A DNA stretch of 64,000 bases, from the NCBI RefSeq assembly GCF_003688625.1, contig NZ_RCWY01000002.1, positions 806,001 through 870,000 of the forward strand, written 5' to 3'. The position numbers were made by a program, and so were the translations under genes. This document shows positions 7,855-20,564 of this stretch, one piece after another (position 1 is the first letter of the stretch; every line of letters starts with the position of its first letter). Under the pieces are notes generated by a model that was given only the letters and a program-made list of their open reading frames with translations, was not told the origin of the DNA and did no database searches. The DNA is from Sphingomonas sp. PP-CE-3A-406 (GTDB lineage Bacteria; Pseudomonadota; Alphaproteobacteria; Sphingomonadales; Sphingomonadaceae).

Positions 7855-9519
7855 ATGCTGACCGAACTTTCCATTCGCGACGTGGTGCTGATCGAAGCGC
7901 TGGATCTGGGATTCGGCGAAGGGCTCGGTGTGCTGACCGGCGAGACCGGGGCGGGCAAGTCGATCCTGCTCGATGCGCTGGGCCTCGCGCTCGGCGGACG
8001 TGGCGACAGCGGCCTGGTACGGCATGGTGCGGCTCAGGCGGTGGTGACCGCGACGTTCGATGCCCCTGCGCCCGAGTCGCCGCTCGCGCTGCTGTTCGAC
8101 GAGAACGGGGTGGAGATCGAGCGCGGCGAGCCGCTGATCGTGAAGCGGATCGTCAAGGCGGATGGCGGCAGCCGCGGCTTCGTCAACGACCAACCGGCGT
8201 CGGCGGGGCTGCTGCGCGAGATGGCACCGCATCTGGTCGAGATTCACGGACAGCATGACGAGCGCGGGCTGCTGAATGCGCGGGGGCATCGGGCGTTGCT
8301 CGACATTTTCGGGCGGACCGAGCCGGGCGCGACGGGCAAGGCGTATGCGGCGTTTCGTGCTGCCGAGGCTGAGCTTGCCGCCGCTCGTGCGGACATCGAG
8401 ACGGCGGCGCGCGATCGCGAATGGCTGGAGCATACGGTCGCCGAACTGACCGCGCTGGCGCCTGTCGCGGGCGAAGAGGAGACGCTGGCGGATACGCGGC
8501 GATCGATGCAGCGCGCGGAGAAGATCGCGGACGATCTCGCGGCGATCGACGATTTCCTCGAGGGCAAGGACGGCGGGATGGCGAAGCTGCGCCAGGCCGC
8601 GCGCGTGCTCGAGCGGATCGCGGAGGATCATGTCGCGCTGGGCAATGCGCTCGCCGCGGTCGATCGCGCGGTGATCGAGGCGTCGGTCGCCGAGGAGAGC
8701 CTGCGCGATGCGCGCGCCGAGATGGCGTATGATCCGCGCGCGCTGGAGGATGACGAGGCGCGGTTGTTCGAGCTTCGGGCGATGGCGCGCAAACACCGCG
8801 TGCAGCCGGATGACCTTGCGGCGCTGGCGGACGAGATGCGGGCGCGGCTGGAGCGACTCGATGCGGGCGAAGGCGGGATCGCGAAGATCGAGGCGCGGGT
8901 GGCGTCGGCGCGGAAGGCATTCGACGCGGCGTCGGATGCTTTGACGAAGCGACGGCTGGCGGCTGCCAAGCGGCTCGACGTGGCGGTGGCGGGCGAGTTG
9001 GCGCCGTTGAAGCTTGACGCCGCGCGGTTCCAGACCGTCGTGGCGCCGCTGGGTGAAGAGGGCTGGTCGGCGGCGGGCAAGGACCGCGTCGAGTTCGAGA
9101 TCTCGACCAATCCGGGTGCGCCGTTCGCCGCGCTGACCAAGATCGCGTCGGGTGGCGAATTGTCGCGCTTCATCCTCGCGCTGAAGGTGGCACTGGCGGA
9201 GGAAGGCGGCGCGTCGACGATGGTGTTCGACGAGATCGACCGCGGCGTCGGCGGCGCGGTGGCGAGCGCGATCGGCGAACGACTCGCGCGGCTGGCGCAG
9301 AGCACGCAGCTGCTGGTGGTGACGCACAGCCCGCAGGTCGCGGCGCGGGGGGCGAAGCATCTGCTGATCGCGAAAAGCAGCGACGGCACCGTCACGCGGA
9401 CCGGCGTGCGGGCCTTGTCCGAAAACGAACGCCGCGAGGAGATCGCCCGGATGCTGTCCGGCGCGCAGATAACCGACGAAGCGCGCGCGCAGGCGGAGCG
9501 GTTGCTGGAGCGAGCCTGA
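7855..9519 (+). CDS. recN: DNA repair protein RecN
   Basis: RecN is an SMC-like ATPase acting early in double-strand break repair. The 554-residue sequence has the Walker A motif GETGAGKS at residues 29-36 and VEIHGQHDERGLL just before the coiled-coil arms, which are Ala/Arg/Glu-rich from about 150 to 370. The C-terminal ATPase half carries the signature IASGGELSRFILALK, the Walker B motif TMVFDEIDRGVGG, and VTHSPQVAARG. Length and motifs are complete. It follows bamD, a pairing common in alphaproteobacteria. No LexA box was looked for beyond eye inspection, and none is obvious. Confidence 0.97.
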   Translation: MLTELSIRDVVLIEALDLGFGEGLGVLTGETGAGKSILLDALGLALGGRGDSGLVRHGAAQAVVTATFDAPAPESPLALLFDENGVEIERGEPLIVKRIVKADGGSRGFVNDQPASAGLLREMAPHLVEIHGQHDERGLLNARGHRALLDIFGRTEPGATGKAYAAFRAAEAELAAARADIETAARDREWLEHTVAELTALAPVAGEEETLADTRRSMQRAEKIADDLAAIDDFLEGKDGGMAKLRQAARVLERIAEDHVALGNALAAVDRAVIEASVAEESLRDARAEMAYDPRALEDDEARLFELRAMARKHRVQPDDLAALADEMRARLERLDAGEGGIAKIEARVASARKAFDAASDALTKRRLAAAKRLDVAVAGELAPLKLDAARFQTVVAPLGEEGWSAAGKDRVEFEISTNPGAPFAALTKIASGGELSRFILALKVALAEEGGASTMVFDEIDRGVGGAVASAIGERLARLAQSTQLLVVTHSPQVAARGAKHLLIAKSSDGTVTRTGVRALSENERREEIARMLSGAQITDEARAQAERLLERA

Positions 9520-9685
9520 GTTTCACCGACTTCTTTCCCTTCCCTGAAAGGGAGGGGAGCCGACATAGTCTGGGGCGCGGTCGTCTGAAGTCGATCCGAT
9601 CAGGGCATCGCCTGCCGCGGATGGGGGCGGCCGGAAAGAGCGCGAGCGCGAATACCGGCGACGTTTTCGGCACCCTCGCGTCTAA

Positions 9686-9789
9686 CCACCCCGGCGGAGG
9701 CCGGGGCCCAGTTGGGTGACAGCATTTGGCGAATGCCTCCAACCGTTACAGCGGCCTTCCCAACTGGGCCCCGGCCTCCGCCGGGGTGG
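9686..9789. repeat. Family A palindromic doublet (A2)
   Basis: Same architecture as A1, but the inner arms are CCCAGTTGG and CCAACTGGG. The A-to-G change on the left is matched by T-to-C on the right, so pairing is preserved. It sits between the convergent ends of recN and the class II aldolase gene; the rest of the 9520-9842 gap shows nothing else. Confidence 0.92.
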
Positions 9790-9842
9790 TGGGCCTGTCT
9801 GGCGTGTGACAAAAATTCGGATGCGTCTCCTTACGGGCTCGC

Positions 9843-10625
9843 TCAGTCGCGAAAACTCGGGTCGATCCGGTCGAGTTTCCGCAGCAACGCCGGCCACGCG
9901 AGGCCGTCGGCCAGCATCCGCATCCCGGGACCGCTAGACTGGCCCTCGACCTTCTCTGCCACGCCCTGGTTGGGATTGTTCAGATTCTGCCGCCCGGCGC
10001 TGAGCATCAACACCTGCGCCTCGCACGCGCGTTCGAGGAAATACATGCGGAGGAACGCCTGCGGGATCGATTCGCCGACCGTCAGCGTGCCGTGGTTGCG
10101 CAGGATCATGCTGTGTTTCGTACCGAGATCCGCGACAAGCCGCTCGCGCTCCTCGAGCTCGGTCGCGATGCCTTCGAAGTCGTGATACGCGACGTCGTGC
10201 CCGGCGATCATCGCGGTCTGCGTGTGCGGGAGCAACCCCTCCGCCATCGCCGACACCGCCTGGCCGTGCGGCGTATGCAGATGCAGCACCGCGACCGCAT
10301 CCTCGCGCGCGGCGTGGATCGCGGAGTGGATCACGAACCCTGCACGGTTGACCGGTGCGGGCGTGTCCATGACCTTGTTGCCATCGACGTCGATCTTGAC
10401 GAGCGACGACGCGGTGATCTCCTCGAACATGTGCGTGTAGGGGTTGATCAGGAAATGATGCTCGGGCCCCGGCACGCGCGCGGACAGGTGCGTGAAGATC
10501 AGATCGTCCCAGCCGTAATGGGCGATCAGGCGATACGCCGCGGCGAGGTCGACGCGCAGCGCCCATTCCTCGGGCGACACGAGATCGCGTATCGTCGGCT
10601 CGGTCCTGAGTGCGGTCGCCATCAT
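9843..10625 (-). CDS. Class II aldolase/adducin family protein
   Basis: This 260-residue protein belongs to the zinc-dependent class II aldolase fold that includes fuculose-phosphate aldolase and AraD, as well as adducin-like proteins. Visible are WDDLIFTHLSARVPG, the metal-site pair HLHTPHG, and the later third ligand in SMILRNHGTLTVGES. A long form with ACEAQVLMLSAG near the end is typical of the non-phosphate 'aldolase II' group in proteobacteria, so the substrate cannot be named. The start at 10625 lies a few bases after AAGGAG. It is transcribed divergently from the Crp/Fnr-type gene about 95 bp away, which may regulate it. Confidence 0.85.
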   Translation of the reverse strand: MMATALRTEPTIRDLVSPEEWALRVDLAAAYRLIAHYGWDDLIFTHLSARVPGPEHHFLINPYTHMFEEITASSLVKIDVDGNKVMDTPAPVNRAGFVIHSAIHAAREDAVAVLHLHTPHGQAVSAMAEGLLPHTQTAMIAGHDVAYHDFEGIATELEERERLVADLGTKHSMILRNHGTLTVGESIPQAFLRMYFLERACEAQVLMLSAGRQNLNNPNQGVAEKVEGQSSGPGMRMLADGLAWPALLRKLDRIDPSFRD

Positions 10626-10719
10626 CCATCTCCTTTTGTTATGCGTGTCGCATAGCATGGCGCGGATCGCGGAAATGTCGCTGGATTGACAATCCCGGCG
10701 ATCGGCCGACACTTCCGCC

Positions 10720-11388
10720 ATGTCTTCGATCGATCCTGCGCTGCTCGAGGCCGACCAGTGGTTCGGCGCGGTACCGGCCGCGCGGCGCGCGCTGCTGTTG
10801 CGGGAGGCGAGCGTGCGATCGGTGCCAGCGGGCACGCGACTCTACGGCGTCGGCGATCCGCCCGACGGGCTGTGGGCGGTGCTCGACGGGCAGGTCAGGC
10901 TGATCGGCTATCCCGCGATCGGCGCGGAAATGGTGGTGCTGATGATGGGGCCGGGGACGTGGTTCGGCGAGCTGTCGACGCTCGACGCGGGGCCAAGGCC
11001 GCACGACGCGATCGCGTTCGGACCGGCGCGCGTGCTGCATATCGGGATCGAGGCGTTCCGGCGGCTGGCCGGCGAGACGCCGGAACTCTGGTGGGACATC
11101 GCGCTGCTGGCGTGTGCGCACCAGCGCGCGTCGCTGGCGTTCATGATGAACACGTTGGCGCAGCCGATCCCGGTCCGGCTCGCGCGGATGCTGGGCGGCA
11201 TGGTGCGCGCGGCAGGGGGTGACAGCGTCGCACTCCGCCAGGAGGATATTGCGGCAATGATCGGGGTGTCTCGGCAGACGCTCAACAAGGCGTTGAAGGC
11301 GATGGAGCGCGAAGGCGTGATCGCGCTGGAATATGCGCGGATCAGGGTGTTGGATGCGGAAGGTCTGCGGCGATGGGGTGCGGGGTAG
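10720..11388 (+). CDS. Crp/Fnr family transcriptional regulator
   Basis: The 222-residue protein has an N-terminal cyclic-nucleotide-binding-like barrel (about 15-130, with AGTRLYGVGDPPDGLWAVLDGQVRL and GTWFGELSTLD) and a C-terminal winged helix. The recognition helix is in LRQEDIAAMIGVSRQTLNKALKAMEREGVI. There are no N-terminal cysteines of the kind that bind an Fe-S cluster in FNR, so it is more Crp-like. The ligand is unknown. The divergent position opposite the class II aldolase gene suggests local control of that gene, but this is inference only. Confidence 0.9.
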   Translation: MSSIDPALLEADQWFGAVPAARRALLLREASVRSVPAGTRLYGVGDPPDGLWAVLDGQVRLIGYPAIGAEMVVLMMGPGTWFGELSTLDAGPRPHDAIAFGPARVLHIGIEAFRRLAGETPELWWDIALLACAHQRASLAFMMNTLAQPIPVRLARMLGGMVRAAGGDSVALRQEDIAAMIGVSRQTLNKALKAMEREGVIALEYARIRVLDAEGLRRWGAG

Positions 11389-11408
11389 CTCGCCGCTGAT
11401 GGATACCA

Positions 11409-11512
11409 CCACCCCGGCGAAGGCCGGGGCCCAATTGGGGGACGGTGATAACGATGCGCATCGCTCCGTTACTGCGACCGTGCCAATTGGGCCCCGGCCC
11501 TCGCCGGGGTGG
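11409..11512. repeat. Family A palindromic doublet (A3)
   Basis: Inner arms CCCAATTGG/CCAATTGGG with hairpins CCCCGGCGAAGGCCGGGG and CCCCGGCCCTCGCCGGGG. It sits between the convergent regulator and SDR genes. The spacer shows a short inner dyad with GATAACGATGCG and CGCATCGCTCCGTTACTG. Confidence 0.92.
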
Positions 11513-11547
11513 AGTTAGGGGGAATGAGCGGTCGTGGCGTACCGAGG

Positions 11548-12519
11548 TCAGGATGCGCCGGTGCCGCCGTTCGCGCCGAAGAAGCTGCCGGTTGTGTAGC
11601 TGTCGTTCGGATCCGCAAGCGCCACATAAAGCCCCGCCAGTTCAGCGGGCTGACCCGCACGGCCGATCGGCGTATCCTGCCCGAATTCGCCCATCTTGCC
11701 GGGCAATTGGCCGCCCGCGACCTGCAACGGCGTCCAGATCGGACCGGGTCCGACCGCGTTGACGCGGATGCCCTGCTTGGCGAGCTGTTTCGCCAGCGCC
11801 TTGGTGAAGATCAGGATCGCGCCCTTGGTCGAGGCATAGTCGAGCAGTTCCTTTTCCGGGCTGACCGAATTGACCGAGGCGGTGTTGATGATCGACGCGC
11901 CCGGCTTCATCAGCGGGATCGCCGCCTTGCAGAGGTGGAACATCGCGTAGACGTTGGTCTTCATCGTCCGGTCGAACTGCTCGAAGCTGATCTCGGCGAT
12001 CGACTCCTTCGACTGCTGGTAGGCCGCGTTGTTGACGAGGATGTCGAGCCCGCCGAGTTCGCGATTGGCGCGCGCGATCAGGTCGGTGCAGAACTTCGCA
12101 TCGGTCAGGTCGCCGGGGATCAGCACGACCTTCCGCCCCTCGGCGCGGAGCAGCTTGGCGACGTCCTGCGCGTCGGGTTCCTCGGTCGGGTAATAGTTGA
12201 TCGCGACGTCGGCGCCCTCACGCGAGAACGCGATCACCGCCGCGCGGCCGATCCCAGAATCGCCGCCGGTGACCAGTGCCTTCCGCCCCGCGAGGCGTCC
12301 CGAGCCGCGATAGCTCGCCTCGCCGCAATCGGGGACGGGGCGCATGTCGCGCTGGAGCGCGGGCCATTTCTGGCGCTGTTCGGGAAACGGTGTCGAGACG
12401 AAGCGCGTCTGCGGATCGGCGAGCGGCGCGGCGCCTTGTGCGAAGGCTGGCGCGGCAGCGGCGGCGAGGCCGGTGACGGCGGCGCCCTTGAACAGGTCGC
12501 GGCGATTGGTGTCTGTCAT
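11548..12519 (-). CDS. SDR-family oxidoreductase with Tat-like signal
   Basis: This is a 323-residue short-chain dehydrogenase. The cofactor motif ALVTGGDSGIGRA is at about residues 80-92, followed by ILVNNAAYQQ, the catalytic serine region NTASVNS, and the Tyr-Lys pair in LLDYASTKGA. A PGPIWTPLQ segment and the GSFFGANGGTG end are typical of the YghA/glucose-ribitol dehydrogenase group. The first roughly 35 residues form a twin-arginine-type leader (TNRRDLFKGAAVTGLAAAAAPAFAQG), which is unusual for an NAD(P)H enzyme. The start at 12519 places the RR pair at 5-6. The substrate is unknown. Confidence 0.9.
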   Translation of the reverse strand: MTDTNRRDLFKGAAVTGLAAAAAPAFAQGAAPLADPQTRFVSTPFPEQRQKWPALQRDMRPVPDCGEASYRGSGRLAGRKALVTGGDSGIGRAAVIAFSREGADVAINYYPTEEPDAQDVAKLLRAEGRKVVLIPGDLTDAKFCTDLIARANRELGGLDILVNNAAYQQSKESIAEISFEQFDRTMKTNVYAMFHLCKAAIPLMKPGASIINTASVNSVSPEKELLDYASTKGAILIFTKALAKQLAKQGIRVNAVGPGPIWTPLQVAGGQLPGKMGEFGQDTPIGRAGQPAELAGLYVALADPNDSYTTGSFFGANGGTGAS

Positions 12520-12623
12520 GATGGCACGTCCCAAAGATTGTCTTGGAATGTCAGCGCTCGAATCGGGCGAATGTTCACGCCAAGTTGATCCATGTCTTGT
12601 AGAAAGGTGGCGGTCTCCCCTAA

Positions 12624-14756
<2,133 letters not shown>

Positions 14757-14847
14757 ATTCCGTAACGGCCTGTTTCGAAACGGTTCCAGCGCGACCGAAA
14801 CGGTTCGACTCCGTGGCTTTTTTGCAACGCGGCATGACCGAGTGCGG

Positions 14848-14879
14848 ATGTGACAATAGACGACTCGCCAATGTCACAT
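14848..14879. promoter_or_regulatory. Perfect 7-bp inverted repeat upstream of the Oar-like receptor gene
   Basis: ATGTGAC and GTCACAT are separated by 18 bp, ending about 86 bp before the receptor start codon. The half-sites resemble Crp-type TGTGA/TCACA boxes, but the spacing is much longer than the 6 bp of a canonical Crp site, so a different dimer or two half-sites would be needed. Function is inferred from position only. Confidence 0.35.
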
Positions 14880-14965
14880 ATCCGAAATATTCCACGTGCA
14901 GGGCCGGATTAACACGACATGAAGTCGCGAAATCCAGAGCCGAAGGCTCAAAAGGGGTATTACTG

Positions 14966-17900
14966 ATGCGGAACAACCTTTTCCTGGGTGTGGCAGCGAT
15001 TGCGCTGGTCGCACCGATGGCGGCCTCTGCGCAGGAGACGACCTCGTCGATCCGCGGCACCGTGACGTCCGCCGGAACGCCCGTCGTCGGCGCGACCGTC
15101 GAGATCACCAACACCCTGGCTGGCAGCCGCGCGACCGCCACCACCGACAACTCGGGCTCGTTCAACGTCAACGGCCTGCGCGCCGGCGGTCCCTACACCG
15201 TCGCGGTCAACGCGACCGGCTATTCGGCGACGCAGGTCACCGACATCACCACGACCGTCGCGCAGGCGTTCGACGTGCCGATCGAACTGAATTCGGAAGC
15301 CGGTGGCGGCAACGAGATCGTCGTGACCGCCGCCCGCCTGCCGAACGCCCGCTCGATATCGCAGGGTCCGACGACCGTGCTGAACGCGGTGCAGATCGCC
15401 AACATCGCCTCGGTCAACCGCGACATCCGCGACCTCGAGCGTCGCGATCCCTTCGCCCGCCTCGACGATAGCCCCTCGGGTGGCCGTTCGGTCTCGTTCG
15501 CCGGCCAGAACGCGCGCTTCAACCGCTTCACCGTCGACGGTGTGTCGGTCAGCGACAATTTCGGCCTCAACAGCGATGGCCTTCCCAGCCGCCGTTCGCC
15601 GATCCCGCTCGATGCGATCGGCCAGTTCCAGGCGCAGGTCGCGCCGTACGACGTCCGCCAGGGCAATTTCCAGGGCGGCGCGGTCAACATCGTGCTGAAG
15701 TCGGGTACCAACGACTTCCACGGCACCGGCTTCTATTCGCAGTCGCGCGACGAGTTCGTCGGCAAGAAGACCAAGGACCTGACGGTCAGCGTCCCCAACT
15801 TCAAGGTCGAGAATTTCGGCGCCGAGCTGTCCGGCCCGATCATCAAGGACAAGGTGTTCTTCATGGTCGCCGGCGAGCGCCTGCGTGGCGGTCGTCCGAT
15901 CGCGGAAGGTCCGATCGACAACAATGTCGGCAACGGCGTTCCCGGCGTTCTGCAGAACTCGGTCGATCAGATCAGCGCGATCGCCAAGTCGGTCTATAAT
16001 TACGACACCGGCGGCGTGCTGCGTAACCTCGGGGACAAGGACGACCGCGTCGTCGCCAAGATCGATGCGAACATCACCGACACCCAGCGGCTGTCGCTGA
16101 CCTACACCTACGCCAACGACGCGATCAACCTGCTCAACAACACGTTCCTGACCGCGCCGACCGGCCTTGGCCTCGCATCGAACGCCTATGTCTCGGGCAA
16201 CCGCCTGCACACCGGCGTGGCGCAGTTGAACTCGACCTGGAGCGACAGCTTCTCGACCGAAGTCCGCGGCTTCTACAAGAACTACACGCGTATCCAGGAA
16301 CCGGTGCTCGGCCGCGGCTTCGCGCAGTTCCGCGTCTGCACCAACCCGACCAACCCGGTCGGCGGTTCGCTGACGGCGTGCGACAACAACGGCGGCGTCG
16401 TATCGTTCGGTCCGGACAGCTCGCGCCAGACCAATGCGCTCAAGACCGAGACCTGGGGTGGCCTGGCGCAGGCACGCCTGACGATGAACGACCACGACGT
16501 GCGCGTGTTCACCGAGATTTCGAGCGTCTCGATCTTCAACTCGTTCCTGCAGAACTCGTCGGGCAATTACTACTTCGACTCGATCGCGGACTTCCAGGCG
16601 CAGCGTGCGAACTCGCTCGGCTATGGCAACGCGATCCCGTCGCTGGTGCCCGAGGATGCCGCGGCGACCTTCGGCTATCAGAGCTACACGTTCGGCGTGA
16701 TGGACTCGTGGAAGGTGACGCCGACGCTGAACGTCAGCTACGGCGCACGCTACGACCTGTATGCGATGGATGACAATCCGACGCTCAACACCGCGTTCGC
16801 GTCGCGCTATGCGAACGGCGCGATCGTCAACGGCAAGGTCGTCCAGATCGGCACCAACACCGCCAACATCTCCGGGTTCGGGCTGTTCCAGCCGCGCGCC
16901 GGGTTCGACTGGAAGCCTGCCAACCGTGTCAGCATTCGCGGCGGCGGCGGCATCTTCGGCGGCGGCACCCCCGACGTCTATGTGTCGAACAGCTTCTCCA
17001 ACACCGGCGTGCTGAGCAACTCGATCTCGATCAACCGCTCGGCATCGGGCTTCACCGGCGCGACCACCAACGCGGTGACCGGCGCGGCCGCACTCAACGG
17101 GGTTACGGGGACCAGCATCCCGACCGCGGTCAACACGCTATTGACCAACGCAACGGTCTCGACCGCCTCGACGACCAACGCGCTCGATCCGAACTTCAAG
17201 ATCCCGTCGCAGTGGCGCGCCACGCTGACCGGCGAATATACCGCCAACCTCGGGCCGCTCGGCGACAACTGGGTGTTCGGTGCGGACTTGCTGTATTCGA
17301 AGGTTCGCGAGCAGGTGTATTTCACTGACATCCGTTCGGTGCCGATCACCGGTTCGCTGACGCCGGACGGCCGCCAGCGCTACCAGAACCTGATCGACGG
17401 TCCGAACAGCACCAACACGAACACCGACATCCTCTTGACCAACACCAACAAGGGCCGCGCCTATATCGCGGTCGCTCGGTTCGACAAGACGTTCGACTTC
17501 GGCCTGAACATCAACGGCAGCTTCACCTATCAGGACGTCAAGGACGCGGCCCCCGCGACCTCGTCGACTGCCGGGTCGAACTATAGCAACGGTGCGTTCG
17601 CCGATCCCAACAACGTTCAGTACGGCATCTCGAACGACCAGGTTAAGTACTTCTTTAAGTACGGCGTGAACTACGACCACGCGTTCTTCGGCGATTACAA
17701 GACCACGTTCGGCCTGTTCGGCGAATCGCGGATCGGTCATCCGTTCAGCTACACGTTCCAGGATTTCGGCGCGAACCGGTCGTCGGTCTTCGGTACGACG
17801 GGTGTCAGCTCGGGCACCGGTGTCGGCGGCAACCGCTATCTGATGTACGTCCCGACCGTGAACGATGCGCGCGTGTCGTATAGCAGCACCGCGGTCGAGA

Positions 17901-18343
17901 ATGCGGTCAACGCGTTCATCGACTCGTCGGGTCTGGCGAAGTATCGCGGCAAGGTCGCGCCGCGCAACGCCTTCCACTCCAAGTGGTTCACGCGTCTCGA
18001 CCTTCACCTTGCGCAGGAAATCCCGACGTTCCTGAGCGGGTCGCGCGTGACGCTCTTCGCCGATATCGAGAACTTCACCAACTTCATCAGCAAGAACTGG
18101 GGCCAGCAGCGCGAATACGCGTTCCCGTACAACACCGCGGTCGTCCGCGTGCAGTGCATCGCGACGCCGACCCCGACCGGTGCGTCGATCGCCGGCGTGG
18201 TTGCCAACACCGCCGGTCAGCCGTGCGCGCAGTATCGTTACTCGCCGGTCGGCGGCGGTACGAGCTTTGCCGCCCAGCAGGACCAGATCTACGTGAACCA
18301 GTCGCTCTACTCGATCCGTATCGGCGCTCGCTTCACGTTCTGA
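14966..18343 (+). CDS. Oar-like TonB-dependent outer-membrane receptor with N-terminal regulatory-like domain
   Basis: The protein has 1125 residues. The signal peptide is cleaved near ASAQE (residue 22). A carboxypeptidase-regulatory-like beta-sandwich follows (SIRGTVTSAGTPVVGATVEITNTLAG to about 110). The TonB-box-like NEIVVTAARLPN leads into the plug domain (RFNRFTVDGVSVSDNFGLNSDGLP and GGAVNIVLKSGTNDFHG), then a long beta-barrel ending in aromatic-terminated IRIGARFTF. This is the Oar/OmpA-related branch used for export or uptake of large substrates; the actual ligand is unknown. The start at 14966 begins the signal peptide. A strong terminator follows 26 bp after the stop, and a LytS-type sensor pair comes next. 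Confidence 0.9.
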   Translation: MRNNLFLGVAAIALVAPMAASAQETTSSIRGTVTSAGTPVVGATVEITNTLAGSRATATTDNSGSFNVNGLRAGGPYTVAVNATGYSATQVTDITTTVAQAFDVPIELNSEAGGGNEIVVTAARLPNARSISQGPTTVLNAVQIANIASVNRDIRDLERRDPFARLDDSPSGGRSVSFAGQNARFNRFTVDGVSVSDNFGLNSDGLPSRRSPIPLDAIGQFQAQVAPYDVRQGNFQGGAVNIVLKSGTNDFHGTGFYSQSRDEFVGKKTKDLTVSVPNFKVENFGAELSGPIIKDKVFFMVAGERLRGGRPIAEGPIDNNVGNGVPGVLQNSVDQISAIAKSVYNYDTGGVLRNLGDKDDRVVAKIDANITDTQRLSLTYTYANDAINLLNNTFLTAPTGLGLASNAYVSGNRLHTGVAQLNSTWSDSFSTEVRGFYKNYTRIQEPVLGRGFAQFRVCTNPTNPVGGSLTACDNNGGVVSFGPDSSRQTNALKTETWGGLAQARLTMNDHDVRVFTEISSVSIFNSFLQNSSGNYYFDSIADFQAQRANSLGYGNAIPSLVPEDAAATFGYQSYTFGVMDSWKVTPTLNVSYGARYDLYAMDDNPTLNTAFASRYANGAIVNGKVVQIGTNTANISGFGLFQPRAGFDWKPANRVSIRGGGGIFGGGTPDVYVSNSFSNTGVLSNSISINRSASGFTGATTNAVTGAAALNGVTGTSIPTAVNTLLTNATVSTASTTNALDPNFKIPSQWRATLTGEYTANLGPLGDNWVFGADLLYSKVREQVYFTDIRSVPITGSLTPDGRQRYQNLIDGPNSTNTNTDILLTNTNKGRAYIAVARFDKTFDFGLNINGSFTYQDVKDAAPATSSTAGSNYSNGAFADPNNVQYGISNDQVKYFFKYGVNYDHAFFGDYKTTFGLFGESRIGHPFSYTFQDFGANRSSVFGTTGVSSGTGVGGNRYLMYVPTVNDARVSYSSTAVENAVNAFIDSSGLAKYRGKVAPRNAFHSKWFTRLDLHLAQEIPTFLSGSRVTLFADIENFTNFISKNWGQQREYAFPYNTAVVRVQCIATPTPTGASIAGVVANTAGQPCAQYRYSPVGGGTSFAAQQDQIYVNQSLYSIRIGARFTF

Positions 18344-18369
18344 TCCGCGCCTGACGTGATGGAATGACG

Positions 18370-18406
18370 AGACCGCCGCTTCCCACCGGGAGCGGCGGTC
18401 TTTTTT
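18370..18406 (+). terminator. Rho-independent terminator of the Oar-like receptor gene
   Basis: AGACCGCCGCT and AGCGGCGGTCT form a perfect 11-bp stem with a 10-base loop, followed by a run of six T. It begins 26 bp after the receptor stop codon. Confidence 0.93.
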
Positions 18407-18539
18407 GTCCGACACGCGATCGCCAACGACAGTCCACCCTCACAAGTCCACGCAGGTTAAGACCGCGCGGAAGATCGGTTGCCGGCCCAAGACTTGGTTT
18501 TGCGTGGGCTAGCCTCGGCGTGTAAGAGCCGATGCCATC

Positions 18540-19711
18540 ATGGCTACGCTTCCCGTTCCTGCCCCGCCGACCGCACCCAGCACGCACGGATCGAGCGCGG
18601 CCGGATCCGTCCGCGGCACCCGATCGCTGCCCTTCACCGCGCGGCCGTTCTTCGAGAATAAAAGCCGCGCGTTCTGGACGTTGCAGGCGGTGGGGTGGAG
18701 CGGATACCTGCTGCTCCGCGGCGTCGTGTCGATCTCGAACGGGGTGACGCTGGACGTCGTGATCCCGGTGATCGTCGAGGCGATCCTCGGCTATTGCATT
18801 ACGCTGCTGCTCTCGACCTTCTACGGGATGTATCGCGGGTTGCCGCGCCTTGTGGCGATATTCCTGACGATCGCGACGCTCGCTGCCGCGACGTTCCTGT
18901 ACGCGGTGCTCGACGCGTTCACCTTCTCGTTCATCGCGAGCGCGACGCCGGGGGTGACGCTGGGCCGGCTGCTGGTATCGATCTACATCACCTTCACGGT
19001 GCTGTTCGGCTGGTCGGCGCTGTATTTCGGGATCAACTTCTACCTGATCGTCGAGCAGCAGATCGACCAGATGGAGCATCTCGAGAACCAGGCGTCGTCG
19101 GCGCAGCTCGCGATGCTGCGCTATCAACTCAACCCGCATTTCCTGTTCAACACGCTGAACTCGATCTCGACCCTTGTGCTGCTCAAGCAGACCGAGCGGG
19201 CGAATGCGATGCTCAGCCGGCTGTCGTCGTTCCTGCGCTATACGCTGGCGAACGAGCCGACCGCGCATGTCACCGTTGCGCAGGAGGTGGACCAGCTGAA
19301 GCTGTATCTGGAGATCGAGAAGATGCGCTTCGAAGACCGGATGCGGCCCAAGTTCGACATCGATCCGCGTGCTGAACGCGCGAGATTGCCATCGTTGCTG
19401 CTCCAACCGCTGGTCGAAAACGCGATCAAATATGCCGTCACCCCGCAGGAGGAAGGCGCCGATATCCACGTCGAAGTGCGGCTCGCCGGGGAACGCGTGC
19501 AGATCGCCGTATCCGATACCGGTCCGGGCTTGATCGAGGGCCGGATCGGTTCAAGCCATTCGACCGGCGTGGGGCTCGCTAATATTAGAGACAGGTTGGC
19601 TCAGGCATATGGGCCCGACCACCGTTTCGAAACCCGCTCCACGCCGGCTGGCGGCTTCTCGGTGGAAATCGAGATACCGTATCAGCTGGAAGACGTGAAC
19701 AGAGAGGCCTC

Positions 19712-19715
<4 letters not shown>
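18540..19715 (+). CDS. LytS/AlgZ-type sensor histidine kinase
   Basis: The 391-residue membrane kinase has a polar N-terminus and about four hydrophobic helices between residues 40 and 165. A short coiled coil (VEQQIDQMEHLENQAS) leads to a His_kinase domain with the phospho-acceptor H200 in LRYQLNPHFLFNTLNSIS. The HATPase region has LLLQPLVENAIKYAV, SDTGPGL and GVGLANIRDRL. This family usually pairs with LytTR regulators, and the next gene is one, overlapping by 4 bp (ATGA). The signal is unknown; the sensor part is mostly membrane-embedded. Confidence 0.93.
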
Positions 19716-20509
<794 letters not shown>

Positions 20510-20564
20510 GGCGAGGCTGGGGGCGTGACCTTGCCATCCACGTCCAGTCATCCTGCCCCTCCCC

